Positions 34,123-42,562 of a DNA stretch of 64,000 bases are shown piece by piece (position 1 is the stretch's first letter; the number at the start of each line of letters is the position of its first letter). The stretch is taken from positions 1-64,000 of the forward strand of contig NZ_FNBU01000001.1 in assembly GCF_900102435.1 (NCBI RefSeq), in the 5' to 3' direction. This stretch comes from Sporolituus thermophilus DSM 23256 (GTDB taxonomy: Bacteria; Bacillota; Negativicutes; Sporomusales; Thermosinaceae). The notes beneath the pieces were generated by a model. The model was not told where the DNA came from. It did not search any database and was given only the letters and a program-made list of their open reading frames with translations. The position numbers and the translations under genes were made by a program.

Positions 34123-34460
34123 TCCTTGTTTTCATTGGCAAGCTGGCGGTAGAGCATGTCGGCCAGCCCGATGCCGCCTGCCTGCGCCATCGTGCTTGTC
34201 AATTCCCGGTCGAGCAGGGGGCGCATCATTTCTTCTTGGGTCGTATCCAGCAGTCCCGCTTTCGGGACCGTGCTGCGCATCCGGTTGAGCAAGAGGCCCA
34301 GGAACAAGGCCTCCATGTCCCGGCAGGCCTGGCGCAGCTTTTGGTCCTCGCGGACCGCGCCGTCCGCCTGACCCCGTTTGGCGGCTGAACCGACGCCTTT
34401 TGCCTTTATCGTTTTGTCCCAGGAGGCGCGTGGGGTGCTGCCAATTGAATCGCTTCGCAT
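34101..34460 (-). CDS. flgJ: Rod-binding protein, FlgJ N-terminal type
   Basis: 119 residues matching only the rod-capping half of FlgJ (DMEALFLGLLLNRMRSTVPKAG...EMMRPLLDRELTSTMAQAGGIGLADMLYRQL). The muramidase half found in gamma-proteobacterial FlgJ is missing, as in many other phyla. It probably acts as scaffold for rod assembly in the periplasm. It is the last gene of flgF-G-A-H-I-J. Confidence 0.88.
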   Translation of the reverse strand: MRSDSIGSTPRASWDKTIKAKGVGSAAKRGQADGAVREDQKLRQACRDMEALFLGLLLNRMRSTVPKAGLLDTTQEEMMRPLLDRELTSTMAQAGGIGLADMLYRQLANENKEKSQAPR

Positions 34461-34468
34461 ATCATCAC

Positions 34469-35578
34469 CTATATTATTTGCAGGTCGGCGTGCAGAGCGC
34501 CGGCTGCCTTGATGGCCTGGAGGATGGCGATAATGTCCCGCGGCGTAGCGCCAATGGCATTGAGAGCGGCGACGACATCACTGACGCTGGCCGCCGGCGG
34601 CAGCGTCACCATACTGGCTTTGGCCTCGTCAACCTGCAGGGTCGTCTTGTCGGTGACGACGGTGCTGCCGCCGGATAGCGGCGGCGGCTGGGAAACCGCT
34701 TTGTCCCGCGTAATCCGCACGCTCAGACCGCCCTGGGCTACCGCCACCTCGTCGATCGTCACCTGGCCGCCCATGACGACGGTGCCGGTCCGCTCATTAA
34801 TTATTACCTTGGCGGCCGTATCAGGGACGATCGTCAGTTCTTCGATAGCGGCAATAAAGCCGACGATATCGCTGCCGTAAAAGTCCGGCACGCTGACCGT
34901 TACCGTGCCGGGATCCCGGGCAACGGCAATCGGGCCAAAGCGGCCGTCAATCGCCTGGACGATGCGGCTGGCCGTGGTAAAGTCAGGCTGGCTGAGAGCC
35001 AGCGCGATCTGGCCGCCGGCCGTAAACTCCACCGGCACGTCCCGCTCCACGATCGCGCCGCCCGGAATGGTCCCCACGGTGGGGAAGTTTTTTTGCTGGC
35101 TCGCGCCCCCGCTGCCGGCCGTATACCCGCCGACCGACAGGGGGCCCTGGGCGACAGCGTAAACAAGACCGTTGGCCGCCCGCAGCGGCGCCTGCAGCAG
35201 TGTGCCACCCTGCAGGCTCTTGGCATCGCCGAGAGAAGACACGGTAATGTCGATAGTATCGCCGGGCTTGACGAACGGCGGCAGGGACGCCGTCACCATG
35301 ACGGCCGCCACGTTTTTCGCCTGGAGCTGGGCCGGCGTAACCGTCACGCCAAAGGTTCTGAGCATATTGGCGATCGACTGCATCGTCGCCAAATTCTTCG
35401 TCGAGTCACCCGTACCGGCCAGGCCGATGACCAGGCCGTAGCCCACCAGCTGGTTGCTGCGCACCCCCTGGACCTTGGCCACATCTTTGATACGGACGCC
35501 GGCAGCCATTGCCCCGGCCGGAACAAGGCCGACGGCCAGCACACAGAGAACGCTCAGCAAGACTAACGTTTTGCGCAT
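34469..35578 (-). CDS. flgI: Flagellar P-ring protein
   Basis: 369 residues with a signal peptide (to about GAMAA) and the FlgI core: VRIKDVAKVQGVRSNQLVGYGLVIGLAGTGD and GTVVMGGQVTIDEVAVAQGGLSVRI. It forms the bushing in the peptidoglycan layer around the rod. Monoderm Firmicutes lack it. GGAGG lies just before the ATG. It sits between flgH and flgJ. Confidence 0.95.
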   Translation of the reverse strand: MRKTLVLLSVLCVLAVGLVPAGAMAAGVRIKDVAKVQGVRSNQLVGYGLVIGLAGTGDSTKNLATMQSIANMLRTFGVTVTPAQLQAKNVAAVMVTASLPPFVKPGDTIDITVSSLGDAKSLQGGTLLQAPLRAANGLVYAVAQGPLSVGGYTAGSGGASQQKNFPTVGTIPGGAIVERDVPVEFTAGGQIALALSQPDFTTASRIVQAIDGRFGPIAVARDPGTVTVSVPDFYGSDIVGFIAAIEELTIVPDTAAKVIINERTGTVVMGGQVTIDEVAVAQGGLSVRITRDKAVSQPPPLSGGSTVVTDKTTLQVDEAKASMVTLPPAASVSDVVAALNAIGATPRDIIAILQAIKAAGALHADLQII

Positions 35579-35592
35579 ATTTCCTCCGGATG

Positions 35593-36189
35593 TTAAAACA
35601 GAATGTTCAGGATTTGGCTGAGGACGCCCTGGCGCTGCTTGCGGGCCAGCGGTCCATGCCCCTCGATGCGGATTTGGGCGTCAGCAACATAGGTCGACAG
35701 GACGGTATTATCGGCCCGCACATCATCGGGCCGCACCACGCCGGTGACGGTAATCCGCTGTTCCTCGCCGTTTTGTTTAATGCTCTGCGTTCCGGACACG
35801 ACCATATTGCCGTTCGGCTTTACTTCCACCACTTGCACGGTCAGCTTGGCCGATACATTATTGCTGTTGGCAATTGTCCCCTGGGATTTGAAGCTATCGG
35901 AATAGCCGGCGCTGGCGTCGGCCAACCAATGGAAAATGCCGACACCGGCCTGCATGTCGGTACTGCCTGACTTGGCATTTTCCGCCTTGCCGGTGCGACT
36001 GGCGCTCGAGCTTTCGCTAATGATAATCGTAATGATGTCGCCGACGGCGTGGGCCTTCCGGTCGGCGTACATGTTGGCCGCCGGGCCGCTGTCGGTCCAC
36101 AGCGACGCGGCCGCGGCCGGCGCTGCCGGCGCCAGCGCCGACGCCATTAAAACCGCGGTGATGAGAATAACAACGGCTTTGTGGCCCAT
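35593..36189 (-). CDS. flgH: Flagellar L-ring protein without lipobox
   Basis: 198 residues with the FlgH core (SLWTDSGPAANMYADRKAHAVGDIITIIISESSSASR...VRPDDVRADNTVLSTYVADAQIRIEGHGPLARKQRQG). It forms the outer-membrane ring of the flagellar bushing. The signal peptide ends in an Ala-rich site (APAAAA) and the whole protein contains no Cys, so it cannot be the lipoprotein known from E. coli. The ring must be held by another contact. It starts at ATG 36189. Confidence 0.94.
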   Translation of the reverse strand: MGHKAVVILITAVLMASALAPAAPAAAASLWTDSGPAANMYADRKAHAVGDIITIIISESSSASRTGKAENAKSGSTDMQAGVGIFHWLADASAGYSDSFKSQGTIANSNNVSAKLTVQVVEVKPNGNMVVSGTQSIKQNGEEQRITVTGVVRPDDVRADNTVLSTYVADAQIRIEGHGPLARKQRQGVLSQILNILF

Positions 36190-36198
36190 ATTTTCACC

Positions 36199-36936
36199 TT
36201 ACTTTCCCCGGTAAGTCAGCACCAGCGCCGACGCATCGTCCAGCACCTGGGCCGACAGGATTTTTTTCGACTGGATATTCTGCACCCGGATGACCTGGCC
36301 TTCCGCACCGTCCTGGAGGGCCTGGCCGGCGGCCACCGCTTCGATGCCGCCGCCGCGGGCGATAATGGCAATGAATTGTCCGCGCCGGATAAGGATCGGC
36401 TTGGTAAGAGCGCTGTCGGTGATGACGGCGCCCGGAGCCAGCGCCCGGCGGGCAGCCAGGCCGAGCACTTGCCGTTCATCGGTGATGTAGCCGGGCGCCA
36501 GTCTCCCTACGTCGCGCCGTTCGCGCCGCAGACTGTCTGCGGTGATAATTTCCCGGGCCGCAATCGGCCGGGCCGCGACCAAAACCTCGCGGTAAAGCTT
36601 GATGTCCAGTTTCACGGTGGCGGTCGCCACATGCCGACCGTCCACCTGCACGTTTACTACTGCCGCCGTCAGTCCGCTGAACCGGATGCCGTAGGGAAAC
36701 TCGACGGTTAGCTTAAGCTCGCCGGCCGGGACGACCAGGTCGGTGGGCGCAGCATCCAGGCTGACGGTTACTTCGCCGTCAACGCCGGCCAAACGCTGTT
36801 TCGCGGCCCTAGCCGCCGCGTCGGCCAGCTCAGCGCCGGCAACCACCTGGCCGGCGGCTGTTGCCGCGGCAATGGGCGCCGACAGGGCGACAGCCAGCAG
36901 ACACAGGGCCAAAAGTACCGCGACTTTCCGCAGCAT
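36199..36936 (-). CDS. flgA: Flagellar P-ring assembly chaperone
   Basis: 245 residues: signal peptide, then SAF and beta-clip parts of FlgA (REVLVAARPIAAREIITADSLRRERRDVGRLAPGYITDERQVLGLAARRALAPGAVI). It assists FlgI polymerisation in the periplasm. Start GTG 36945 directly touches the flgG stop, but ATG 36936 is better spaced from AGGTGA and is used here. It follows flgG with essentially no gap, so it is co-translated. Confidence 0.92.
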   Translation of the reverse strand: MLRKVAVLLALCLLAVALSAPIAAATAAGQVVAGAELADAAARAAKQRLAGVDGEVTVSLDAAPTDLVVPAGELKLTVEFPYGIRFSGLTAAVVNVQVDGRHVATATVKLDIKLYREVLVAARPIAAREIITADSLRRERRDVGRLAPGYITDERQVLGLAARRALAPGAVITDSALTKPILIRRGQFIAIIARGGGIEAVAAGQALQDGAEGQVIRVQNIQSKKILSAQVLDDASALVLTYRGK

Positions 36937-36945
36937 GGCCGTCAC

Positions 36946-37734
36946 CTAACGCTTAAGATTGGCGACCTGGCCCAGCATGTCATCGGCGGTGGTGATCGCC
37001 TTGGCATTAATCTCGTACGCCCGTTGGGCAACAATCATGTTGACCATTTCTTCCACGACTTGGACGTTCGACATCTCGAGGTACTGCTGCACGAGCGTCC
37101 CCGCCCCGTCCGTTCCGGGGTTCATAACCACGGGCGCGCCGGAAGCGGCCGTTTCTTTCAGCAGGTTGCGGCCGATGCTGTCAAGGCCCGCCGGATTAAT
37201 AAACCGGACGATTTGGATCTGCCCCAAATCCTGCGGGTCGGTCTGGTTGGGAATTTTGGCCGTTACCCGGCCATCGGCCGAGATGGAGAGTTCGGTCGCG
37301 TTTTCCGGGATAATTATCTGCGGTTCCAACGGATACCCTTCGGACGTAACGATGCGGCCCTGCGCATCTTTTTTAAAGGCGCCGTCACGGGTATAGGCCA
37401 AAGTACCGTCAGGTAGAGTAATCTGGAAAAAGCCGTCGCCTTCAATGGCCAGATCAAGGGGATTGCCGGTTTGCTGAAAGTTGCCCGGGGTGTAAATTTT
37501 CTGGGTGGCCACCTGGCGGACGCCGTGGCCAATCTGGATGCCGGTCGGCAGTTGGGTATCCGCCCCGGTTGCCGCCCCCGCCTGGCGGATGGTCTGGTAC
37601 ATGAGATCCTGAAAATCGGTGCGGCTCTTTTTAAACCCGGTTGTATTTACGTTGGCCAAGTTGTTGGAAATGACATCAACGTTTGCCTGCTGGGCCACCA
37701 TCCCTGACCCGGCAGTCCAAAGTGCACGCATCAT
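36946..37734 (-). CDS. flgG: Flagellar distal rod protein
   Basis: 262 residues with the N-terminal rod motif [35 protein letters not shown] and C-terminal [36 protein letters not shown]. Length matches FlgG. It forms the distal rod that passes through the P- and L-rings. It occupies the place of B. subtilis flhP next to flhO. Two adjacent ATG codons are possible starts. Confidence 0.93.
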   Translation of the reverse strand: MMRALWTAGSGMVAQQANVDVISNNLANVNTTGFKKSRTDFQDLMYQTIRQAGAATGADTQLPTGIQIGHGVRQVATQKIYTPGNFQQTGNPLDLAIEGDGFFQITLPDGTLAYTRDGAFKKDAQGRIVTSEGYPLEPQIIIPENATELSISADGRVTAKIPNQTDPQDLGQIQIVRFINPAGLDSIGRNLLKETAASGAPVVMNPGTDGAGTLVQQYLEMSNVQVVEEMVNMIVAQRAYEINAKAITTADDMLGQVANLKR

Positions 37735-37893
37735 CCTTGTTTTCCCTCCCCGTTTACGCTGCCAGCCGCTTCAGTCGGTCGGCGGCCGGCCGGGGCCTCC
37801 GCGGTTCGGTCCAGCCCCTGCTGTTTAATATATCGTAAAGCCAAGCCAAGTTATTAAGTGCCGATGAAGCAATAATTTCGCCGCCCGGCGCCG

Positions 37894-38637
37894 TTATACC
37901 CGGGCCACGTCGTTAACGGCCTTATCCAGCAGCTGGTCATGAGTCTGCACTAGTTTGGCGTTAATCTCATAGGCCCGGTACCCGGCAATAAGGGTGACCA
38001 TTTCCGCTACCACGTTCACGTTCGCCAGTTCGAGCATCCCCTGGCGGACCTGGCCGGTACCGGCCTGCGGCGCGGCGCCAGGGGCAGCAAACAGGCTGTC
38101 GCCTTCTTTGACCAAAGCACGCCGGTCAGGGAAATCCACCACCTGCAGGCGGTCAACTTCCACCTCGTCGACAAAGATACGGCCATCGGCGTCAATGGCG
38201 ACTTTGGCCCCGTCGCCCAGCCAGACAGGGCCGGCTTGACCCATAACGCGATAACCGGCTTGGGTGACCAGTTCACCCCCGGCGTTTTTGGTAAAGGCGC
38301 CGTTTCGAGTGTAGCGCGGCCCGGCCGGTGTGACCACGACGAAAAAGCCGGGTCCGTCAATGGCCAGGTCAAGGGCATTGCCGGTAGGACGCATCATGCC
38401 GGTGGTATGAATGGTGGCAACATTGTCCACCACCGCGCCCAGTCCCAGAGTGCCGATAACCGGTGCGCCGGGACCGTCATTGATCCGGCTGATGAGTATT
38501 CCGGCAAAATCGTGGCTTAGGGCCACGTCTTTCTTGTAGCCCGCGGTGTTGGCATTGGCCAGGTTATTGGCGGTCACGTCCGTCCGGACCGCTTCGGCCA
38601 GCATGCCCGACGCCGCGGTATAGATGCCGCGGATCAT
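37894..38637 (-). CDS. flgF: Flagellar proximal rod protein, FlgF/FlhO type
   Basis: 247 residues, with IYTAASGMLAEAVRTDVTANNLANANTAGYKKD at the N-terminus and [40 protein letters not shown] at the C-terminus. The shorter middle region compared with FlgG supports FlgF. It lies immediately after mbl, as flhO does in Bacillus, and starts the flagellar gene set in this window. Confidence 0.88.
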   Translation of the reverse strand: MIRGIYTAASGMLAEAVRTDVTANNLANANTAGYKKDVALSHDFAGILISRINDGPGAPVIGTLGLGAVVDNVATIHTTGMMRPTGNALDLAIDGPGFFVVVTPAGPRYTRNGAFTKNAGGELVTQAGYRVMGQAGPVWLGDGAKVAIDADGRIFVDEVEVDRLQVVDFPDRRALVKEGDSLFAAPGAAPQAGTGQVRQGMLELANVNVVAEMVTLIAGYRAYEINAKLVQTHDQLLDKAVNDVARV

Positions 38638-38675
38638 AACTTTTCACCTCGCTGCCATGGAATAAGCGGCAGCAC

Positions 38676-39701
38676 CTAGGCGATGCTGCCTTTTTTCAGG
38701 GTTGTCAGACTATCTTGCAGGCTTTCCAACGCATCAAGGGCCTTGCCGGTGCCAAGGGCCACGCAGGATAGCGGGTCGTCAGCCAGATAGGTGGGAATAC
38801 CGGTTTCCCGGTTGATCAGCCGGTCCAGCCCGGAGAGCAGCGACCCGCCACCGGTCATGACGATGCCGCGGTCGACAATGTCGGCGGCCAGCTCGGGCGG
38901 CGTCTTTTCCAGCACGCCCTTCACACATTCCACAATCAATGAAACCGGTTCGGCCAGCGCTTCCCGCATTTCGGTCGAACTGATGCGCAGCGTTTTCGGC
39001 AGGCCGGACACCAGGTCCCGGCCGCGGATTTCCATGGTCTCGGTCCGTTCGCCGGGGAAAGCGGTGCCGATCGCTATCTTGATTTCCTCGGCGGTGCGCT
39101 CACCAATCATGACATTGTATTCTTTCTTCACATAGCGCACAATGGCTTCATCAAACTTGTCACCGCCGATGCGCAGCGAATCACTGACGACGATGCCGCC
39201 CAAGCTGAGTACGGCCACATCGGTCGTGCCGCCGCCAATATCCACTACCATCGAACCGCACGGTTCGGAAATCTCCAAACCGGCCCCGAGTGCGGCGGCC
39301 AACGGCTCTTCGATCAGGTAAGTCTTGCGGGCGCCGGCTTGCATGGCCGCTTCCAGCACCGCCCGCTTTTCCACCGTCGTTACTCCGGACGGAATACATA
39401 CCATAATCCGGGGTTTAAAAAACATGCGTTTGCCGGCCACCTTCTGGATAAAGTGCCGCAGCATGCTCTCCGTCGTGTCATAATCGGCGATAACGCCTTC
39501 CCGCAGCGGCCGGATGGCGATGATGTTGCCCGGCGTTCGCCCCAGCATGCGCCGCGCTTCCTCGCCAATGGCCAGAATGCGGTTAGTGTCGCGGTCGATA
39601 GCGACAACCGACGGCTCGCGCAGCACAATGCCCTTCCCTTTTATGTATACCAAAACATTGGCCGTGCCTAAATCGACCCCGATATCCATTGACCCAAACA
39701 C
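38676..39701 (-). CDS. mbl: Rod shape-determining actin homolog
   Basis: 341 residues of the MreB family: [26 protein letters not shown] (phosphate 1), [19 protein letters not shown] (phosphate 2) and [15 protein letters not shown] (adenosine). It polymerises under the membrane and guides lateral wall synthesis. Place between spoIIID and flgF marks it as the Mbl-type paralog. The best start is GTG 39701, eight bases after AAAGGAG; the ATG at 39689 is too far away, and the hydrophobic upstream extension is not part of MreB proteins. Confidence 0.92.
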   Translation of the reverse strand: MFGSMDIGVDLGTANVLVYIKGKGIVLREPSVVAIDRDTNRILAIGEEARRMLGRTPGNIIAIRPLREGVIADYDTTESMLRHFIQKVAGKRMFFKPRIMVCIPSGVTTVEKRAVLEAAMQAGARKTYLIEEPLAAALGAGLEISEPCGSMVVDIGGGTTDVAVLSLGGIVVSDSLRIGGDKFDEAIVRYVKKEYNVMIGERTAEEIKIAIGTAFPGERTETMEIRGRDLVSGLPKTLRISSTEMREALAEPVSLIVECVKGVLEKTPPELAADIVDRGIVMTGGGSLLSGLDRLINRETGIPTYLADDPLSCVALGTGKALDALESLQDSLTTLKKGSIA

Positions 39702-39861
39702 ACGTAAAACTCCTTTCCCCTGCCGCTGCCAGCTTGTCCTGCGCGTAAGCAATAAAAAATGGAGCGTAATCAGCGTAGTTGTGAAGAAACAGTTCAAAAC
39801 GAACAGGACAAGGAGCATATAACTTAGCGTGTATATTTTCTACATTTTGGACAAAAGTCCT

Positions 39862-40128
39862 TTATTTTTCGCTATTTTCTTTTGTCTCTTTGTATTTTTT
39901 ACGGGTTGCCTCGCCGCCGCGGATGTGGCGTTCGGCCTTGTTCATTTCTAAAATGGCTTTAACCTTATTCGCCAGTCGTTTATTAATGGTCGGCAGCCGC
40001 TCAATCATGTCTTTATGTACCGTGCTTTTACTAACGCCGAAAACGGTGGCCGTTTGCCTCACCGTTTGTTTGGTTTCGATAATATAGTTGCAAATGTCCA
40101 GCACCCGCTTGCGGATATAGTCTTTCAT
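39862..40128 (-). CDS. spoIIID: Sporulation transcriptional regulator SpoIIID
   Basis: 88 residues, very similar to SpoIIID: DYIRKRVLDICNYIIETKQTVRQTATVFGVSKSTVHKDMIERLPTINKRLANKVKAILEMNKAERHIRGGEATRKKY. The HTH lies at about residues 22-45. In Bacillus it is made in the mother cell under sigma-E and tunes sigma-E genes. Start ATG 40128 follows GGGGGAGG. Neighbours spoIID, the M23 gene and mbl keep the Bacillus order. Confidence 0.95.
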   Translation of the reverse strand: MKDYIRKRVLDICNYIIETKQTVRQTATVFGVSKSTVHKDMIERLPTINKRLANKVKAILEMNKAERHIRGGEATRKKYKETKENSEK

Positions 40129-40178
40129 GTGTTTTTCCTCCCCCTCGCCTCCATTTGCTAAACTATATGCGGACAAAA

Positions 40179-40208
40179 ATAAAAAATGCGTGGGTATTTC
40201 CACGCATT
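40179..40208 (-). terminator. Rho-independent terminator of the M23 gene
   Basis: AATGCGTGG-AAATACC-CACGCATT on the minus strand followed by TTTTATTTTT. It insulates the M23 gene from spoIIID. Just downstream, GCATTTT-13-CATATAGT is a possible sigma-E-like promoter for spoIIID, a weak match. Confidence 0.85.
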
Positions 40209-40236
40209 AAAGAGAAGTTGGCGAAAGTTTCGGCAA

Positions 40237-40962
40237 TTAGCGGGCGGTGGCGGGGAGAATGGTTAGCGGGTCACAATATTTTTCACCTTTTTTCACGCTT
40301 AAGTGTAGATGCGGATAGTCCTCAGCCGTAGCCGCGCCAACCGTGCCAACCGCCATGCCGGCCCGGATATAATCACCCGGAGCTACCGCCGCGGTGGCCA
40401 GCGAGCCATAATCCACGGTATAGTCGCCAGTCGTTACGCGCACCGTCAGACCGGTGCGCCGGTCAGTATAGACAGCGGCGACCATCCCGTCCCACATGGC
40501 GGTAACGGCTTGTCCGGCGCGGGCCGTCACGTCAATGCCGGTATGGTAGCGCCAATCCTTAAACAGCGGATCTTCATACCAGCCAAACGCGCGCGTCACT
40601 TGCCCCGCTACCGGCCAATGGGCCGATCCGGGCCGGACTTGGGGCATACTTTTCGGCGTTGGTTCGGACTTGGCCGATTGTGCGGGTTCAAGCTGACTTG
40701 CGAGCTCCTTGGCCGCAGCCGGTGCTGCCGGTTCAGCTCCTGCCGGCGCGGTGGCCGCCGCGGCCGGCGCCAAAGCCGCGGCGGGTTGTTTATCGGCTGC
40801 AGCCGGCGGCGGCGATAGCGGGGCTGCTGGCGGCGGCGCGTGAAGGCTGACGACGACCGCCAGCACAAGCACCCCGGCCACGCTGAGCAGCCCAGCGGCC
40901 ACCGCCGCTTTTCGGACCAGGCCGGCCGTCTGTCCTATTAACTGGTCTAAATTAGCGCGCAC
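40237..40962 (-). CDS. spoIIQ: M23 metallopeptidase, SpoIIQ-like
   Basis: 241 residues: short cytoplasmic N-terminus, one membrane helix (about 18-41), a long Ala/Pro-rich linker (about 42-110) and a LytM/M23 domain (about 115-235). The zinc-ligand motifs HTGID and HLHLSV are both intact, so it can be an active endopeptidase, as in clostridial SpoIIQ; B. subtilis SpoIIQ has lost a ligand. It starts with GTG 40962 behind GGGAGGTG. Position between spoIID and spoIIID supports a role in the engulfment channel. Confidence 0.82.
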   Translation of the reverse strand: MRANLDQLIGQTAGLVRKAAVAAGLLSVAGVLVLAVVVSLHAPPPAAPLSPPPAAADKQPAAALAPAAAATAPAGAEPAAPAAAKELASQLEPAQSAKSEPTPKSMPQVRPGSAHWPVAGQVTRAFGWYEDPLFKDWRYHTGIDVTARAGQAVTAMWDGMVAAVYTDRRTGLTVRVTTGDYTVDYGSLATAAVAPGDYIRAGMAVGTVGAATAEDYPHLHLSVKKGEKYCDPLTILPATAR

Positions 40963-41039
40963 CTTACAATCACCTCCCTACCATCATGCCCATAATTTGC
41001 CTTTTTTATAAGGCGCTGCCGCACTGCCATAACCGTTTC

Positions 41040-41150
41040 GTTATTGACCAGGAAGAATTTTGAAAATATAATAATTTTTTATAATTTTATATGGTTTTTC
41101 TTATAGAGATATAATATAATGTTATTAGAGAGGTAGTTCGGATTTTCACA
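41040..41150. promoter_or_regulatory. AT-rich divergent promoter region
   Basis: About 110 bases of very AT-rich DNA with several TATAAT-like words between the divergent M23 gene and the small plus-strand gene. Promoters for both probably lie here, but no single -35/-10 pair stands out. Confidence 0.35.
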
Positions 41151-41168
41151 AAAAGGACGGTGTGCAGT

Positions 41169-41357
41169 ATGTCCATCCCACTGCGAATCGTGCTTGGCAT
41201 CCCCTTTGTCCTGTTAAGCTGTCTCCTGGCGCCGGTGTTCATCTTCCTGCTGATTGTCACTTCGCCGGTTTCCTTTATCGTCGCCGGCCTGCTGCGGCCT
41301 AAAGACCGTCATGACGGCGGCTCTTTCTCGCTCCATACCCATCTGCAGCCCCGGTAA
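41169..41357 (+). CDS. Small membrane protein
   Basis: 62 residues with a hydrophobic stretch of about 40 (IVLGIPFVLLSCLLAPVFIF and LLIVTSPVSFIVAGLL), probably two short membrane helices, and a polar His/Arg-containing tail. ATG 41169 follows AAAGGACGG at normal spacing; an in-frame GTG three codons earlier is less likely. No family recognised. It is the only plus-strand gene in the window, sits between spoIID and the M23 gene, and shares a terminator with spoIID. Confidence 0.6.
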   Translation: MSIPLRIVLGIPFVLLSCLLAPVFIFLLIVTSPVSFIVAGLLRPKDRHDGGSFSLHTHLQPR

Positions 41358-41365
41358 CAAAGCGA

Positions 41366-41410
41366 AAGCAGGCAGTATATCTCTACCAGAGATATGCTGC
41401 CTGCTTTTTT
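41366..41410. terminator. Bidirectional terminator
   Basis: An 18-base stem with one mismatch (AAGCAGGCAGTATATCTC against its complement) and a 5-base loop, followed by T6 on the plus strand. It ends the small plus-strand gene and abuts the spoIID stop. Confidence 0.9.
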
Positions 41411-42404
41411 ATGAACCATGGATGTCCCGGATGGCGACACCGGTGTAATAATAGGTAAGAATTTCGCGAAAAGTGCGGCCTTCTTTCGCCATGCCGTTGG
41501 CGCCGTATTGGCACAGGCCAACGCCGTGACCGTAGCCAATGGTCTTAAAGACCAGGCGGTCTTCCTTGGTTTCTACGATAAAATTGGCCGACCGGAGATC
41601 AAGTTTTTCCCGCACGGCCGTCCCGGAAAAGGTCTTAGCCCCGATCCGCACTTTATCGACCCGTCCTGATTCGGTACGGTCAAGGACTTGGGCTATGCCG
41701 GTCTCTCCGGTTTTGGCCGCCGCCAGTACCCCGGCGTCGGCGCCCAGGCGCTGCTCAAGCTCGGTAAGTGTAATTTCCCTGGTGTCGGCATAACGGGGTG
41801 ACTTCTGGTCCCATTTGCAAGGCACGCTTTTAAGATAGGGGTAATCAAAGCCCCATACTTCCAGGGCGCTGGCGGTGCGCTCGCCGCTGGTCGAGTGAAA
41901 GACGGCGTGAATGGGTTCGCCGCTATAGGTCAGAATGAGACCGCGCGTTTCCTCCACGGCCTGGCTGATTTTTTGCCAGTACAAGTCGCTCTTAAACGGC
42001 CCCCAGCGCTGGCGGAGCTGCGCCTCGCTCAGCCATGCCTGGCTCTGCCGGTGGTCGGTGCTCACATCCGCGCCCGGCCGGTCGGGCAGGCCGCTGCCGC
42101 CAAACAGCGCCATCTGCTTGACGGCATAGGTGCGGGCGGCGACCGCCTGGGCCTTCAGCGCTTCCAGCTCAAACTCGGCCGGCATCTCGGCGGCCACTAC
42201 CCCCTTTACGTATTCCTCCAGGTTCATCTCCACAATTTTATCCGCCTCGTGCAGGTAAACCTTAATGGGTATATCCTCTCCCTTGTGGACTTTGGTCCGC
42301 GGCTGCTCGACCGTGGCGGCGGGGATACCGCGCACGATGATTGCCGGCAGGACAATTACGATTAATATGACGATCATCGCCGTCAGGGCCGCCACTTGTC
42401 TCAC
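41409..42404 (-). CDS. spoIID: Stage II sporulation protein D
   Basis: 331 residues: an N-terminal membrane helix (about 5-27) and the SpoIID lytic transglycosylase domain. Motifs include MNLEEYVKGVVAAEMPAEFELEALKAQAVAARTYA with the catalytic Glu, HSTSGERTA and IGYGHGVGLCQYGANGMA. It degrades septal peptidoglycan during engulfment. The start is GTG 42404, seven bases after GGAGG; the upstream in-frame ATGs lack a site. It follows murA, as in Bacillus. Confidence 0.93.
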   Translation of the reverse strand: MRQVAALTAMIVILIVIVLPAIIVRGIPAATVEQPRTKVHKGEDIPIKVYLHEADKIVEMNLEEYVKGVVAAEMPAEFELEALKAQAVAARTYAVKQMALFGGSGLPDRPGADVSTDHRQSQAWLSEAQLRQRWGPFKSDLYWQKISQAVEETRGLILTYSGEPIHAVFHSTSGERTASALEVWGFDYPYLKSVPCKWDQKSPRYADTREITLTELEQRLGADAGVLAAAKTGETGIAQVLDRTESGRVDKVRIGAKTFSGTAVREKLDLRSANFIVETKEDRLVFKTIGYGHGVGLCQYGANGMAKEGRTFREILTYYYTGVAIRDIHGS

Positions 42405-42475
42405 GCCCGCGCCTCCTCCCGCCTGTAAGCAGTACATACTATGCAAACTGTAGCGGTCTTAATGCCAAAAATTTA

Positions 42476-42510
42476 TTAAACCGCAAAGGCCACAAAGGAC
42501 GCAAAAATTA
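42476..42510. repeat. Mosaic intergenic repeat, copy 7 (short)
   Basis: Only the AACCGCAAAGGCCACAAAGG-type tandem block is present, without the palindromic part, between murA and spoIID. Confidence 0.55.
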
Positions 42511-42512
42511 AA

Positions 42513-42535
42513 CCTCCCGGCAATTAGCCGGGAGG
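42513..42535 (-). terminator. Rho-independent terminator of murA
   Basis: Perfect 9-base stem CCTCCCGGC / GCCGGGAGG followed on the minus strand by TTTAATTTTT. Confidence 0.85.
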
Positions 42536-42562
42536 CACGCTGGTTATCAAAATCTATGAGTG

